Part shown: one piece after another, positions 1-10,837 of the stretch
Layout: every line of letters starts with the position of its first letter
How positions within the stretch are numbered: the stretch's first letter is position 1
NCBI RefSeq assembly: GCF_026151205.1
Contig: NC_087074.1
Span: 15,066,667 to 15,130,666, forward strand
DNA: 64,000 nt
Direction of reading: 5' to 3'
Source: Bolinopsis microptera
Taxonomy: Eukaryota; Ctenophora; Tentaculata; Lobata; Bolinopsidae
Position numbers and translations under genes: made by a program
The notes under the pieces: generated by a model
Told to the model about the DNA's origin: nothing
Seen by the model: only the letters and a program-made list of their open reading frames with translations
Databases searched by the model: none

Positions 1-732
1 CTCCTGATTCCTCAGTCTTTGAATGTGGTTTTTGTTCTTGTTCAGTTCTGTCCATATTTCCTCGTGTTATGTTCAAAGTTTTGAAGTGTCATGTTGTCCT
101 CAAATTATTTGTTAGGCATAAGGTTAGTTAGCAGTTAATTTTGTAAGTGAGATTTGGAACAACGAGAACATTGATCAATTGTTAAGACAATTAATCTATA
201 TCATAACTTTATAACATACCTTTTCGAACACAATATGGACGAAAACTTTTGAGGGTAATTAAAAGGAAATATTTCTACGAATATAGTGATAGTGAAAAAC
301 TTATACAAAGGATACCACAATGCTGGCAACATGCCGCCACCTTTAAGTCGTACACACAAACCAACTAGCAAGTCATTACCCTACAAACCATTTTTGGCCT
401 AAATAATCGCGATTTTCTTTTGTTCTTGCTTATTAAATGGTAGTAAAGCCTGTATCAGTGAACCGGGGGGCGGGGGGCTATAGTGGTGTAATAATTGTAG
501 TTTTTTTTGTACCGTGTTAGTTGTTACTGTTAGTCACATTGGAGGGGTCTGCAGGCCCCTCGTTACGCCACTGTTAGGTAATTACCACACTAAAGAAAAC
601 AAGGAGCTCTCAAAGAGCAACACACCTAATGGTTGTACTGTTGTACACCTCATAGCGTGTAGCGACGTAGAGTATTCAAAGTTAAGTGTTATTCTATGTG
701 GCACGTTTTGAAATTTGTTCTATATCTACTTT
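1..732 (+). repeat. Direct repeat, copy A (interrupted, runs off left edge)
   Basis: Positions 1-145 and 512-732 together match 3185-3550 base for base as far as I can follow by eye (366 bp in each copy). Copy A is split by an insertion (146-511). Both copies contain the same 65-codon open frame (514-711 here), with no recognisable domain. The copy may extend left of the window, so its true start is unknown. It could be a recent segmental duplication or the terminal direct repeat of a mobile element covering 1-3550. I see no TG...CA ends to support an LTR. Confidence 0.85.
146..511. mobile_element. 366-bp insertion present only in repeat copy A
   Basis: Compared with copy B, copy A has an extra 366 bp here. 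The interval is flanked by a 7-bp direct repeat, TTTTGTA, at 139-145 and 505-511, as expected of a target-site duplication. The left junction also creates a strong splice donor (GTAAGTGAG from 143), and a TTGTAG sits at 495-500, so an intron present in A and lost from B is an alternative. The exact 7-bp repeat favours insertion. No coding potential or terminal inverted repeats were seen. Confidence 0.5.
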
Positions 733-800
733 AGTTAGCAGCAGTTAGTAGCAGTTAGTAGCTGTTAGTAGCTGTTAGTAGCAGTTAGTAGCAGTTTCTT
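733..800 (+). repeat. Short tandem repeat (AGCAGTTAGTAG type)
   Basis: About five degenerate 12-bp units of the form GTTAGTAGCAGT / GTTAGTAGCTGT directly follow repeat copy A. Confidence 0.7.
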
Positions 801-1103
801 TGCACCATGGCACCCCTGTGCAGCAGAGGTCATATTCAAATAATGAACTTCATTTTGAAACCGTTCTTGATTGATTAACATTGATCACTTGGGGACCTTT
901 TTGGGAAAACTTGTACGTTTTGAAATACTCATTAAGTCCATATAATATATTTGTCATATTTCAAATGTGCTTGTTGCCAGATGCACTCTTTTGATCATTC
1001 AATATACTCTTTCAGCTTTTCCTCCAATCCCTGAAAATTGAGTGGAAAATATCAATATTACTTGTCTTGAACACTAATATGCTGTAGTTTACTTTGCAAT
1101 ACA

Positions 1104-1665
1104 ATTACACATGAGCGCTGACCTTTGACCGGCGATAACTTTGGCTAGGAACAATATTTTTCCATAGAATTAAGGGGGCCGGGGGGGGGGGGGTCTTCTA
1201 AAAATAAAGGTCCAAGATTTTCAAAATCGAATTAAAAATCTTTAAAGGCCTATCTCAAAATTCTGGCTCTAGAGTTCTCTTCTAACTGATCCTAAGAACA
1301 TATCCTGAAAGTTTTAGGGTGATTGCTCAAAAAATGTAGGAGAAGATAGATTTTTAGACTCGATTTTCAGAACGTGCGATTGAAAATCGCTTGCGCAGTA
1401 CAATTACACATAAGCGCTGACCTTTGACCGGCGATAATTTCGGCTAGGAACAATATTTTTCTATGGGACCAAAAACAGCAGATAGATATCACTCCCCTCT
1501 ATCAGAAACAACTATAAAGTCGATTTCGAGAGAATTTTGATGAAGACCCCCCCCCCCCCCCCGGCCCCCTTAAAAGCAGCAGATAGATATCACTCCCCTC
1601 TATTAGAAACAATTATAAAATCAATTTCGAGGAAAATTTTAAAAAGACCCCCCTGCCCCCTTAAG
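1104..1665. repeat. Nested direct and inverted repeats with G/C homopolymers
   Basis: A ~65-bp segment containing GCGCTGACCTTTGACCGGCG occurs at about 1104-1168 and again at 1400-1465. Another ~85-bp segment (AGCAGATAGATATCACTCCC...) occurs at about 1486 and 1574. The first unit ends in TTAAGGGGGCC plus 13 G (1181-1193); its reverse complement, a 16-C run followed by GGCCCCCTTAA, ends the unit at 1547-1573, and a decayed third copy lies near 1645-1664. This pattern suggests a foldback or MITE-type element; I found no protein remnant. Confidence 0.55.
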
Positions 1666-2027
1666 GATACTTTAAGTGGCATAAATATACAGAGGCTGCT
1701 TGTGGACCGCTCTAGCAAGCTTTGTGGGGCGTCTCTTCAAATGTGAGGAACAGCTTTTAAATTTCCTCTCTGAAAGTATTCTCCTAAACTGGACATAATG
1801 TTTATGTGGCGTTGGTGCAGCCTTGACTGAATCACAACAAACTAGCTGTTTCCTAGATCAAACAAGGTTGTCCCACTCAGTTGTTACATGTCTGTTAGAA
1901 AGTCAAGCATCAGTGTAATTCTACTGTGTGTACAAGTTTGAACCATGAATATTATATATAGGACTTCAACTAATCATCTGATTAACAGATCAATTTCTGT
2001 TAAAATGTAGACTCTACAGTCTACATA

Positions 2028-2908
2028 CCTTACTCGGGATTATTATAACCGGGATAAAGTGGTGGGTTTTGGAAGATTCCGCCATATTTTTCCCAGTCAA
2101 AAATTTTACCAGTCATAAAAAAACCCGCCGACTCAGATTATGGGGTTCCAAGGGGGTGGTGATCATCATATTTTACCTGAAGTCTCATATGTGCTAGAGA
2201 AGACTTTTGAAGCAGTGGATGGAGGGCTGTAACTTTATTGGCGGTTGCTACCATAATTTCGTTATAAAAATCACAATTTGGTTATAGAAATCAGATTTCA
2301 GGGTGGACCGTGATTCTCACTTTTCTTGCCCATGAAGTGAGTAAACTGTGCCACTATTTCATGGTCCACGGTGGATTGATTACTGGAGCAGTTGAAGACT
2401 AGATGCAAAGCCAAGACGTTCCCCAATACCAAGCGGTGGGCAGGAAATTAAGCTCCGGCTGACCTTCAGAGCAGTAGCCCCATTAGCGGACAAAATGAAA
2501 GTCTTGTTAAGACAACAATACAACTTCGAGTTTGACGGTCAGCAGCAGGGGGATATCAATAATGATAATGGAGGGGACATTAGCGATAATGAGAATGAGA
2601 ATACGCTTTAATGAAGATTTGACTTATTATTGCTATAGATTTATTTTCCTTTAAATACTAGACGTGTCTTTTTTTCCATTTCTGAGTAATATCAGTAACT
2701 GTAAATTGAAATAACTTCTTTAACAAGTAACAAAAACAGAAATTTCGGTTGAAAATTTGTTGACCTCTGAAAAAAAACTTGAAAGGTCGGCCACCGGTAA
2801 ATACATGACCGGGATAATTTGGCGGGTTTTGGGAAATTCCGCCATATTTTTCCCGGTTATTAATTTTCCCAGTCATAAATTAACCCGCTATAATATTCCC
2901 GAGTAAGG
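2028..2908. mobile_element. Non-autonomous DNA transposon with TIRs and TA target duplication
   Basis: The left end reads CCTTACTCGGGATTATTATA (from 2028). The right end, reverse-complemented, reads CCTTACTCGGGAATATTATA (ending at 2908). Each end is bordered by TA (2026-2027 and 2909-2910), the target duplication typical of Tc1/mariner-like and related elements. Subterminal motifs (GGGTTTTGG, ATTCCGCCATATTTTTCCC, CCCAGTCATAAA) recur at both ends in direct and inverted order. No transposase is recognisable inside, so it would need to be mobilised in trans. Confidence 0.7.
2391..2611 (+). other. Open frame without a start inside the TIR element
   Basis: A ~70-codon frame is open from 2391 to a TAA at 2609-2611. 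It has a basic-hydrophobic part (KLRLTFRAVAPLADKMKV) followed by an acidic Asn/Asp/Glu-rich end. There is no in-frame ATG near its start. It could be the tail of a decayed transposase or a captured host exon; I do not recognise it. Confidence 0.25.
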
Positions 2909-3184
2909 TAATCAAAAAGCCACATAACCAAAAAGCCACTTTAAGTTTAATTTTTTTTTTAAATGTTTGTTTATAAATAGAATGTGATTGAGTTTTTTAG
3001 AAAAACTCCCAAAAATTGTTATTACGACAGATAATGTCAGTTGATCGAATTTATGTTAGCTTCACACTTTTAAAACAATGTCATAATTTGTTGATGGGAT
3101 GCAAATTATAATAACTTTATCATTATCTACTTTGACTTTGCAACCATCACCACACTAAGTAGTTGATTCCTGGGTTGCAGAGTC

Positions 3185-3550
3185 CTCCTGATTCCTCAGT
3201 CTTTGAATGTGGTTTTTGTTCTTGTTCAGTTCTGTCCATATTTCCTCGTGTTATGTTCAAAGTTTTGAAGTGTCATGTTGTCCTCAAATTATTTGTTAGG
3301 CATAAGGTTAGTTAGCAGTTAATTTTGTACCGTGTTAGTTGTTACTGTTAGTCACATTGGAGGGGTCTGCAGGCCCCTCGTTACGCCACTGTTAGGTAAT
3401 TACCACACTAAAGAAAACAAGGAGCTCTCAAAGAGCAACACACCTAATGGTTGTACTGTTGTACACCTCATAGCGTGTAGCGACGTAGAGTATTCAAAGT
3501 TAAGTGTTATTCTATGTGGCACGTTTTGAAATTTGTTCTATATCTACTTT
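3185..3550 (+). repeat. Direct repeat, copy B (uninterrupted)
   Basis: This 366-bp copy appears identical to copy A (1-145 plus 512-732) and contains the same 65-codon frame at 3332-3529. It ends about 250 bp upstream of the sulfotransferase start. The near-identity implies a recent duplication, gene conversion, or a recently active element. Confidence 0.85.
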
Positions 3551-3795
3551 TTTTAAGCTGTATCATATAAACGTGGCGAAATTCCACTTTTTTATAGTTC
3601 CTTATCGTCAATTTTGTTCCGGCGGTAGATAGGAATACTGGAATACGAGATAAAAGTCTATGTAATATATATAGCGGAGCATTTTTAAAGTTGGAAAGAT
3701 CCATAACGGAAATAATCATCATTAATGATCAAGCTGTTAGGTCTCGACTCTAATTAAACCCCTGCAGGTTTGATGTGCTCTACCCTATCTAACAA

Positions 3796-5316
3796 ATGAT
3801 AACAAATAATTTGATGAAAAGAACGGTTCTTTATATTTTGCTCTTTGTTATTGCTGGTTTCTACATCATAAAAGTCTTGCTCCAAGCTGACATAGGGAAA
3901 TCAGGTAATGCTGAGGACCATAACATTGAGTTTCATAAGAGTGAGAGTTTGAGGGAAACTACTGTCGAGTATAAACTTAACGCTCAACAACCGCTTATTC
4001 CGATCTCAGGAAATTTGACGGAGAAAAATGAAGTTACAAGACTTGACATTCCACATGAAACATTAAAAAACAGTATAATAAACAACATATCTGAAAAACA
4101 TCGGAATATTGGATTCTTAGAAAATATGCCCACTTACAGAGAGATGATACAAATGGGTGTTATGAGAGAACAGTCTGTATTTGGGGATATAAATAATATG
4201 AACTGTAGTGCTACCTACTGTTATCTTAATGGGAGAATTCTGAACAGGGAGATGATTACAGAGAATCCTGAGGACATGTTCAAGTTTCTCCCGGCTGAAG
4301 AGGAATTCCTGAAAGAGTTCAAAAACCCTTGTTGGAAAGGTAAAGCACTGGATCGGGAGACATTGTATTGCCTTCCTTACTTTTTCATTGCTGGTTTCAC
4401 AAAATCTGGAACAACAGATTTACACCAAATACTCGGAAAACACCCACTGATTAGTTCTCATGGAGATAAAGAAGAGCACTACTTTGATAGACAGAGAAGA
4501 GGAAGATCTATAAAAATGCACCGTCGTCCGTTCGATAAACCGAAATCACTTATGAGCTATGTTTATGGAGGTCAAATTATTGCAAAGAGACTGATGAGAA
4601 CCTATAAAGAAATAGAAGGAACAGATGTCCTGTATCACGGTATAACCATGGACGCAACCCCTTCCTACGTGTGGGATAATGAGTTTTGGGAAAAGTTTTA
4701 TCCCGGTTACAAAGAACCACCAGTCACAAATGCAGACACTATTTCCAAACTTAATCCTAAAACTAAGATTATACTCTCCCTAAGAGATCCTATAAGCCGT
4801 ATGCGATCAGCGTACCAGTTTTTCTGTCAGCGCCAAGTTTATGACTGTGATAGGCCCATAACTCCGGAGAAATACCACAATCTAGTGGTGGAGGCGGTTG
4901 AGATGTTTAACACCTGTCTAAAGAATAACACAGTAAGAGGCTGCACCTACAGCACTGAAACCCACCAGCTAGCGACCCATTTGTACGCAAGTATGTACCA
5001 CGTGTATATAGCGGACTACATGGAGGTGTTCCCCCGGGATCAGGTGTACGTGCTCCAGATGGAGGAACGCAGTAGAGATCCCATTGCTTCCATCAATAAT
5101 CTGTGTGACTTCCTGGAGATACCACCATTTGCTGGGGACACGTTGCGAAGTTTTCTTGAGGTACACGATACAGGTAACCAGATATTAGATGAGCACAAGC
5201 TTCCTTACGTTCTGCCAGAAACAACTGAACTTCTGGAAGAGTTCTTCAAACCGTATCTTAGAGACCTAGTTGGTCTGCTGGGTCACGAGAAGTGGTACTG
5301 GAATCGTCCGAGCTGA
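3796..5316 (+). CDS. Carbohydrate sulfotransferase, CHST15 (GalNAc4S-6ST)-like
   Basis: An intronless 506-residue protein. It should transfer sulfate from PAPS to a glycan, probably a chondroitin/dermatan-type chain, in the Golgi lumen. Residues 7-29 form a single N-terminal membrane anchor (type II topology), followed by a stem. The PAPS 5'-phosphosulfate loop is visible at about residues 199-205 (GFTKSGTT), and the 3'-phosphate site at about 325-341 (LSLRDPISRMRSAYQFF). The C-terminal half has many Cys and Trp residues, and the length is close to vertebrate CHST15. Start: Met1 or Met7 would both leave the anchor intact; I kept the first. The exact acceptor sugar cannot be told from sequence. 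Neighbours are repeats upstream and FBXO36-like exons downstream. Confidence 0.85.
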   Translation: MITNNLMKRTVLYILLFVIAGFYIIKVLLQADIGKSGNAEDHNIEFHKSESLRETTVEYKLNAQQPLIPISGNLTEKNEVTRLDIPHETLKNSIINNISEKHRNIGFLENMPTYREMIQMGVMREQSVFGDINNMNCSATYCYLNGRILNREMITENPEDMFKFLPAEEEFLKEFKNPCWKGKALDRETLYCLPYFFIAGFTKSGTTDLHQILGKHPLISSHGDKEEHYFDRQRRGRSIKMHRRPFDKPKSLMSYVYGGQIIAKRLMRTYKEIEGTDVLYHGITMDATPSYVWDNEFWEKFYPGYKEPPVTNADTISKLNPKTKIILSLRDPISRMRSAYQFFCQRQVYDCDRPITPEKYHNLVVEAVEMFNTCLKNNTVRGCTYSTETHQLATHLYASMYHVYIADYMEVFPRDQVYVLQMEERSRDPIASINNLCDFLEIPPFAGDTLRSFLEVHDTGNQILDEHKLPYVLPETTELLEEFFKPYLRDLVGLLGHEKWYWNRPS

Positions 5317-7172
5317 TACAAAACTGACACTAGATCTTTTGAAAAAAACGATTTGATAGTCGTTATAAAATTATTACTTGTGTGATTTTTAATTAATTAA
5401 TAATTCGTATGCTAAAATGTTCTCCTGTATAAAAAGAATTTGAGCCCTAACTTGAAATCATCCTTACTTCGTTCCTTTTCATCTGAAATATCGTCATCCT
5501 AACATAATACATAGATTATAGACAAACCTTTCGAACTGCCCTTATTATGAAGGTATTGTTGGTTAATGGTTAGTAGTTCTGCAGTTTAGAGCAATTAAAA
5601 TGAACGTTCGTTCCTGTTGAATTGAGTGTTTTCCATATGTTATTTTCCATGTTGCCAAAAATTGTAATTTTTCCCTGTTTTATTGTTAGCTGTTTACTCG
5701 ATTGTTAGTTTAAAACTGCTCAAGTTGTACTTTATAATTGCCATGGAAAACAAAGGTTCAGACAAAACATTCGAACCACCCTTATTCAACTTTGGGTACT
5801 TTTCTATGGTTCGGTTGGAGGATGATACTGCGAATTGTGGGAACAAGTTAGGCTGCAATTTTTGGTTACCCAGTAAGAAGCCTGCAACCCTGATCAGGCA
5901 CTTTTACCATTAACCTTACAACATCAACTTAGACCTGAGCTCTAGATTTACGTCCGATAAATATCAGTCCACATGCCTGCCAAGAACACTATATGAATGT
6001 GGTTTTACTTTGGATTGACCCACAATGTGTCTTCCTTTCTCTTAATTAATTAGTAGAGAGATATTGATTATTTATAACATAGTTATTATCATATATTAAG
6101 AGTAACTTATTACCATATATATTATATTATATTGATATCGTAGTTTATCTAGATTCAACTGCCAACATGGGCTGAGAATTGCTTTCGTCTCAGACACACG
6201 TACACACGTACACACGTACACACGTACATGACATGGTAGAAATCAGAATATCAGTGATATTATCCAACATACTGCAGTGAATACTTTAAAGACTTGAATC
6301 TATAATATACCATCTGTTAATTCTGAGAAAATTTTAAGGATTTAATGTGTTATATTATAATCCAGTTGTCAAAGAGTTATCTAATCTAGTTCCATAATTT
6401 AGGCTAAATAAGGGGATCTCGAAACGAAAGATATCTTCGTGAGTTAAATGTTAATGTCAGCGATATCAATGATTATATCTATTTATAGATTCAGAGAATA
6501 CGAGAATTCCACAATCCAAATCAGTGAACATTTCGTAAATAAAACACTGTATAGCAGTCTATTACAAATGTAACTGTAAGCGTCTAAAAGTTTAAGCCAA
6601 CCAAATTTTAATTAAAAAAGTCCTTAAAAAGATTACTTCATTTTTGCTCGATGTTATTGTATACAACATTAATTGTACTTTACAATTTACATGTACTATA
6701 CGTATATATAATGTACAATTTACATATATATTTATAACTAGAAATATTTCGTTAATTGCCCATGCCTAGCAATATTTTATCGTAAATATAATGAGGAAAG
6801 AATTTATAAATTAGTAGAGGCATAATCACTGTAATTTTTCAAGGATGTTATCAATTATCATAAAGTACATTCATTTCAATAAACTTTTACGGCCAATCCC
6901 AGCTTTCTTCGTGGTTTTGTGACACCAAGCTCAGTAAGTGTACCGATTAATAACGATACAGGAAAATTCTGGGTTAATATCAAGTTATCGTTATGTTTCA
7001 TTAATTATAGGAAAATGAAGACCTTAACATAGACTTTCGTCAGATTGCAGATTGCAATAAAATACAATACACTATCATCAAGCAGTGATAAAACGCATCT
7101 TTGTTGCCATGGTTCCTTGTAGTGGAATATTACAAATATCATTGTTCTCTATAATCAGTCAATATACTTCAG
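5317..7172. other. AT-rich non-coding stretch between sulfotransferase and FBXO36-like exons
   Basis: Probably the sulfotransferase 3' UTR plus intergenic or intronic DNA of the next gene. AATAAA motifs occur near 6540 and 6881. A (CACACGTA)n microsatellite lies at about 6192-6228. I looked for the missing N-terminal exons of the FBXO36-like gene here and did not find any I trust. Confidence 0.5.
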
Positions 7173-9453
7173 GTAATACATCTGTGTAACAGAAGCAATG
7201 ACTACTTAAGCAAGTTACCACAGAAACTTCTCGTTCAGATTGCCTCCTTTCTCTCTCTCGAGGTAGGAATTGTATAGAACTATACTGTCAGTGACTATTC
7301 AGTGACTATTCAGTGACTATTCAGTAACTACTCAGTGACTATAATTAGTGATTATTTAGTTACTATTCAGTGACTACTCAGTGACCATGCAGTGACCATT
7401 TAATTCAGTGCAGCGATGACAGTCAATAGAAACTATCTGAAATAAGATCAACTACCGATATCTAGTAAACTTTTTTTCCCCAAGATCGTTATTTTCAGGA
7501 CGTGATAGCGATGGCGCACTGTTCTAAAGCGTTCAGAAGGTGTTGTCTGACAGACAACTTGTGGCGGAACATATTCCTTCAACATCACAAACAAATAACT
7601 CCAGAGGTCTGTGTTAGATAATCTCATCAGGATTTGCTTTGACAGAAATTAAAATGTCTGATCCGTCAAATGCCCACAGAGAGCTCGGTGTCCTTTTAAA
7701 TTTAAAGTTGATCAAGTTGGAATCACAAAATATGTGTATGCAGGTACTTTAGATTCAATTCGCTGCAGTCAAATATTTTCTAATTTATTTATATGCCATG
7801 GATTTGTCGCCACATAATTTGCGAGTGCTTCGGCACAGAAATAATTAATAGCCCCTTGAAATTGCAAAGATATTTCAAATTATTTGTGTGCTGTGGATAT
7901 GTCGCCACTTGATTTGTGGGCTACCTCATGTATTCCTCAAGTAACCTGAGCCAAGTATACAGCGTGCTAATGGTGCGTTCCATCAGCTTTGGAAGACATG
8001 AAACAGTGGAACTATAAGATCGCCCATCAAGATCTGTATCTACAAGGCTAACTTTCAAAGCTAGTTACTGACAGGTGTCGATAACATCAACAGAGACGCA
8101 GCAAAACAGTTAGCTCTAAAACAGTAAAACGAGTGGAACACCGTAGAAGAGATGTGTGTGATGCAGGCCACTCCAACGACTAGGAGGAGACCTTTTCAAT
8201 CTTCATGTAGCATGTATTTATTAATATTTTACCGGGGTAAGCACAGGGCTCCAATGCTCTAAATTACAGTGGTCATGATCTATCCTATAGTGATAATGAC
8301 CACAGTCCCCTGCGAAGAAGGAGAACCTGAAAATCCGATCGTTGGGTTCAGTTGTCGTATTTCCTTGGGTTCAGTTGTCGTATTTCCAATTTGGTTGCAG
8401 TTGTGATATGACCTGGGTTCAGTTGTCGTTTTGGGATTTAAGCTGATTGGTCACCCAATTAAGCTGATTGGGTGCCTGTTAACTGCGTGGGAACTAGGTT
8501 CAATTGGGTTCAGTTGTCTGCCACCCGATTTGTGAGTGCTTTAGCACAGAAATAATTAATGACCCTTTGAAATTGCAAAGATATTTCAAATTAATTATGT
8601 GCTGTGGATATGTCGCCACATAATTTTAGAGTGCTTAAGAACAGAAATAATCAATAGCCTCTTGAAACTGCTAAGATATTTCAAATTATTTATGTGCAGC
8701 GGGTTTGTCGCCACATGATTTTTGAGTGCTGTGTTCAAAAAATATTCAAAGGCCTCCCGACATGGCTACCTCCGATCGCGATTGAGTCCATCATACATGT
8801 GAATCGCACGTATCAACACTCCACAATCGCGACTGTGACATCATCACAGCACTGAGCAACCTGCTGTTTCTTTATCACGTGACCCTGCTACCTGCTGTTT
8901 GTTTACCACCCAATCATTTGCTTGTCGGTCTGAAGATTGTCTGTGCTTGTTGTTCTGCAGCTACCTGGTGTACCACCCACTGTGGTCTGAGTGTCGTGAC
9001 TAACTGGTAATTACCATGAAGTGCCCTACTCTGCCTGGTTTCGACAGTCAAGTAATCGTGTCCTGCTTGTTGGTATTAATCTGTTCGGGTTGGGGGTCGC
9101 TGTGTGGGGGGTCGCAGTGCACGGTCGCACGTTGTGAGTTATTAGCAAGAACTCCGGGCCTCTGACAGGGCAAACGTTTTCTAACAGATTACCAGAAATG
9201 TGACAATTTTTATAATGTTTTTTACTAACTTATATTATACGGAAATATAATTTCTCAGAGAGATCCAGAAGTTTCCAGAAGTTTCCAGAAGTTTGATTGA
9301 TATGATTAATAAATGACCCCGCCTATTCCTCAGATCGAGCAGCTAGCAGCGGAACACACGTGGCGGAAAATATTCTTCACAGACAAACTCAGACTTCAGA
9401 TGTTGGTATCCCGGCAAAGATCACAGATGAAACAGGTTCGGTGGCGGGAATGA
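7173..9453 (+). CDS. FBXO36: FBXO36-like F-box protein, last three coding exons
   Basis: Three exons join in phase 0: 7173-7262, 7499-7606 and 9334-9453 (TGA). Each is bounded by good signals (acceptors CTTCAG, TTTTCAG, CCTCAG; donors GAG|GTAGGA and GAG|GTCTGT). Exon 1 starts VIHLCNRSNDYLSKLPQKLL, the start of an F-box. Exon 2 continues through CSKAFRRCCLTDNLWRNIF. Exon 3 contains the FBXO36-type end WRKIFFTDKLRLQ. F-box proteins recruit substrates to SCF (SKP1-cullin-RBX1) ubiquitin ligases through this domain. About 105 C-terminal residues are covered, against roughly 190 in vertebrate FBXO36. The N-terminal exons were not found and may lie upstream, even beyond the sulfotransferase gene. 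Substrate unknown. Confidence 0.75.
7288..7395 (+). repeat. Tandem repeat (TCAGTGACTAT, 11 bp)
   Basis: Seven to ten degenerate copies of CAGTGACTATT lie in the short intron between FBXO36-like exons 7173-7262 and 7499-7606. Confidence 0.75.
7785..8735 (+). repeat. ~92-bp tandem repeat interrupted by a ~600-bp insert
   Basis: Units of the form GTGCTGTGGATATGTCGCCACATAATTT...CACAGAAATAATTAATAGCC...ATTGCAAAGATATTTCAAATTA occur at about 7785-7918 and resume at 8527-8735. The insert (about 7919-8526) is bordered on each side by GATTTGTG and carries its own ~20-bp repeat, GGGTTCAGTTGTCGTATTTCC, at 8344-8435 and again near 8508. It lies in the last intron of the FBXO36-like gene. Confidence 0.65.
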
Positions 9454-10612
9454 TTTTTACTGGGTGCTCAATATGGCCATTAAATGTCGTATTTCTTTAT
9501 AAGCTGTCTAGTATCCATTTTAATCACTATATATTTAGCATTTAAGTTTATACATGTTATATAATATATATGTACACGGACATTGTACAATTTTCTAACC
9601 GTTTCATCACTCCCTATAGTGAATCTTTAATTTCGCGTCACGTTTCAATATTTTACATAATCAAAATTTTCTTAAAAGGTTGTTCCAATTCCAATGAACG
9701 GAAAAGAAGAGATTGCAGTCGCTGAACCATAATTCCTGTACGAACGAAGGAGAACACAGAAAAATAAAGTTATTTCCTTTACCATTGGAAATATAAAGAA
9801 CCCAAAATTTCCGATAAAACTGAAAGTTTAGTGAGACTATCAGCTGGATTACTGAATTAGTCTAGAACAGACTTGTCACACGTGATTAATGATTATATGT
9901 ATGTATTAAACACCTGAGATGTTTGTCCCGGAATTTCGCATTTAATCGGCCAAATTATCAAACTATTTATATCAACAGAGGCTATTTTTTTGTTTCTCAG
10001 AAATCTCACAGAAAATGTTGTGTAGTAAATTATTCAGTATCGTTTAAATATGAATTAAACAAATATGTTACTTTTTCAACATCAAACTTTTCTGAACAAC
10101 AGTCATATTTATTTTTTCCTCATATAATAAACATTTCCCTCTCAGAGTGTGATATGAAACAAGAATTTGAAATTGTCAATGCAAACATACGGTGGGGGGG
10201 GGGCCAAACATGCATTTGTGGCAAAATTTGGATCATTAACTCATATTTCTTAACCAATCTTATATAAGGGCTATCTAGAGTTTATAATCGTCGGCTTTGC
10301 CTTCGGCAGGGGTCTTACCAATCCCACCTGAGCCAGCCAGGCCACGACTGCGCTAGCAAGTCTCATCAAAAAAATCGGTAACTGCTTCTAACAATTAGCT
10401 TTGAGTTGAACTATCCGTCCCATCCGTTCTGCAGAATGATATTTCACGAAAGTCAATTATCTCGAGATCCTACCGTACGATTCTGTTTAAACTTTCAGGA
10501 TAGTAAAATGGCTATAAGACCGATTATCTATGGCCTATGCAAGTTTGGACCAACTTTCATTATCTCTAAATCAAATTAGAAGTGATATCTTAGATTTGGC
10601 GCAAGAAAATCG
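9454..10612. other. Non-coding stretch, FBXO36-like 3' region and old repeat
   Basis: No supported gene. From about 10340 to 10612 the DNA resembles 11744-11930 (shared motifs such as TTATCTCGAGA, AAACTTTC..GATAG and GGCTATAAGACCGAT), so an older repeat family surrounds the transposon inserted at 10613. Confidence 0.5.
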
Positions 10613-10635
10613 GGCAGTATCCAGATAGCCCGACC

Positions 10636-10681
10636 CCTGTTCGGCGAACAACTGTTCGCGAACAGTTGTTCGCCGAACAGG
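10636..10681. repeat. 46-bp perfect palindrome in the left TIR of the Merlin-type element
   Basis: The sequence equals its own reverse complement over 46 bp, centred on TTCGCGAA and built from GTTCGCGAAC-like blocks. The right TIR carries the same GTTCGCGAACAG words (11385-11411) but not the full palindrome. Confidence 0.9.
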
Positions 10682-10837
10682 TGTTCGTGTTACCAGATCA
10701 TATGACTGCATAATAACATTAACCCCTTGACACTAAATCTCTAGTCCCTAACACCGACTTCTTGACGTGATACCAGAGGATTTCCTGCGTGTTGGTGTGG
10801 ATTCCTGTTAAGGGATCCCTGAACATGTATGTGTGGT

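Noticed and set aside
1-3550. LTR retrotransposon with 366-bp LTRs
   Set aside because: No TG...CA ends, primer-binding site or gag/pol remnants; kept only as a direct repeat of unknown origin.
9016-9133. Signal-peptide-like exon (MKCPTLPGF...VSCLLVLICSGWG) ending near GTGAGT
   Set aside because: Lies in the FBXO36-like intron with no partner exon; hydrophobic Cys-rich frames of this length arise by chance.
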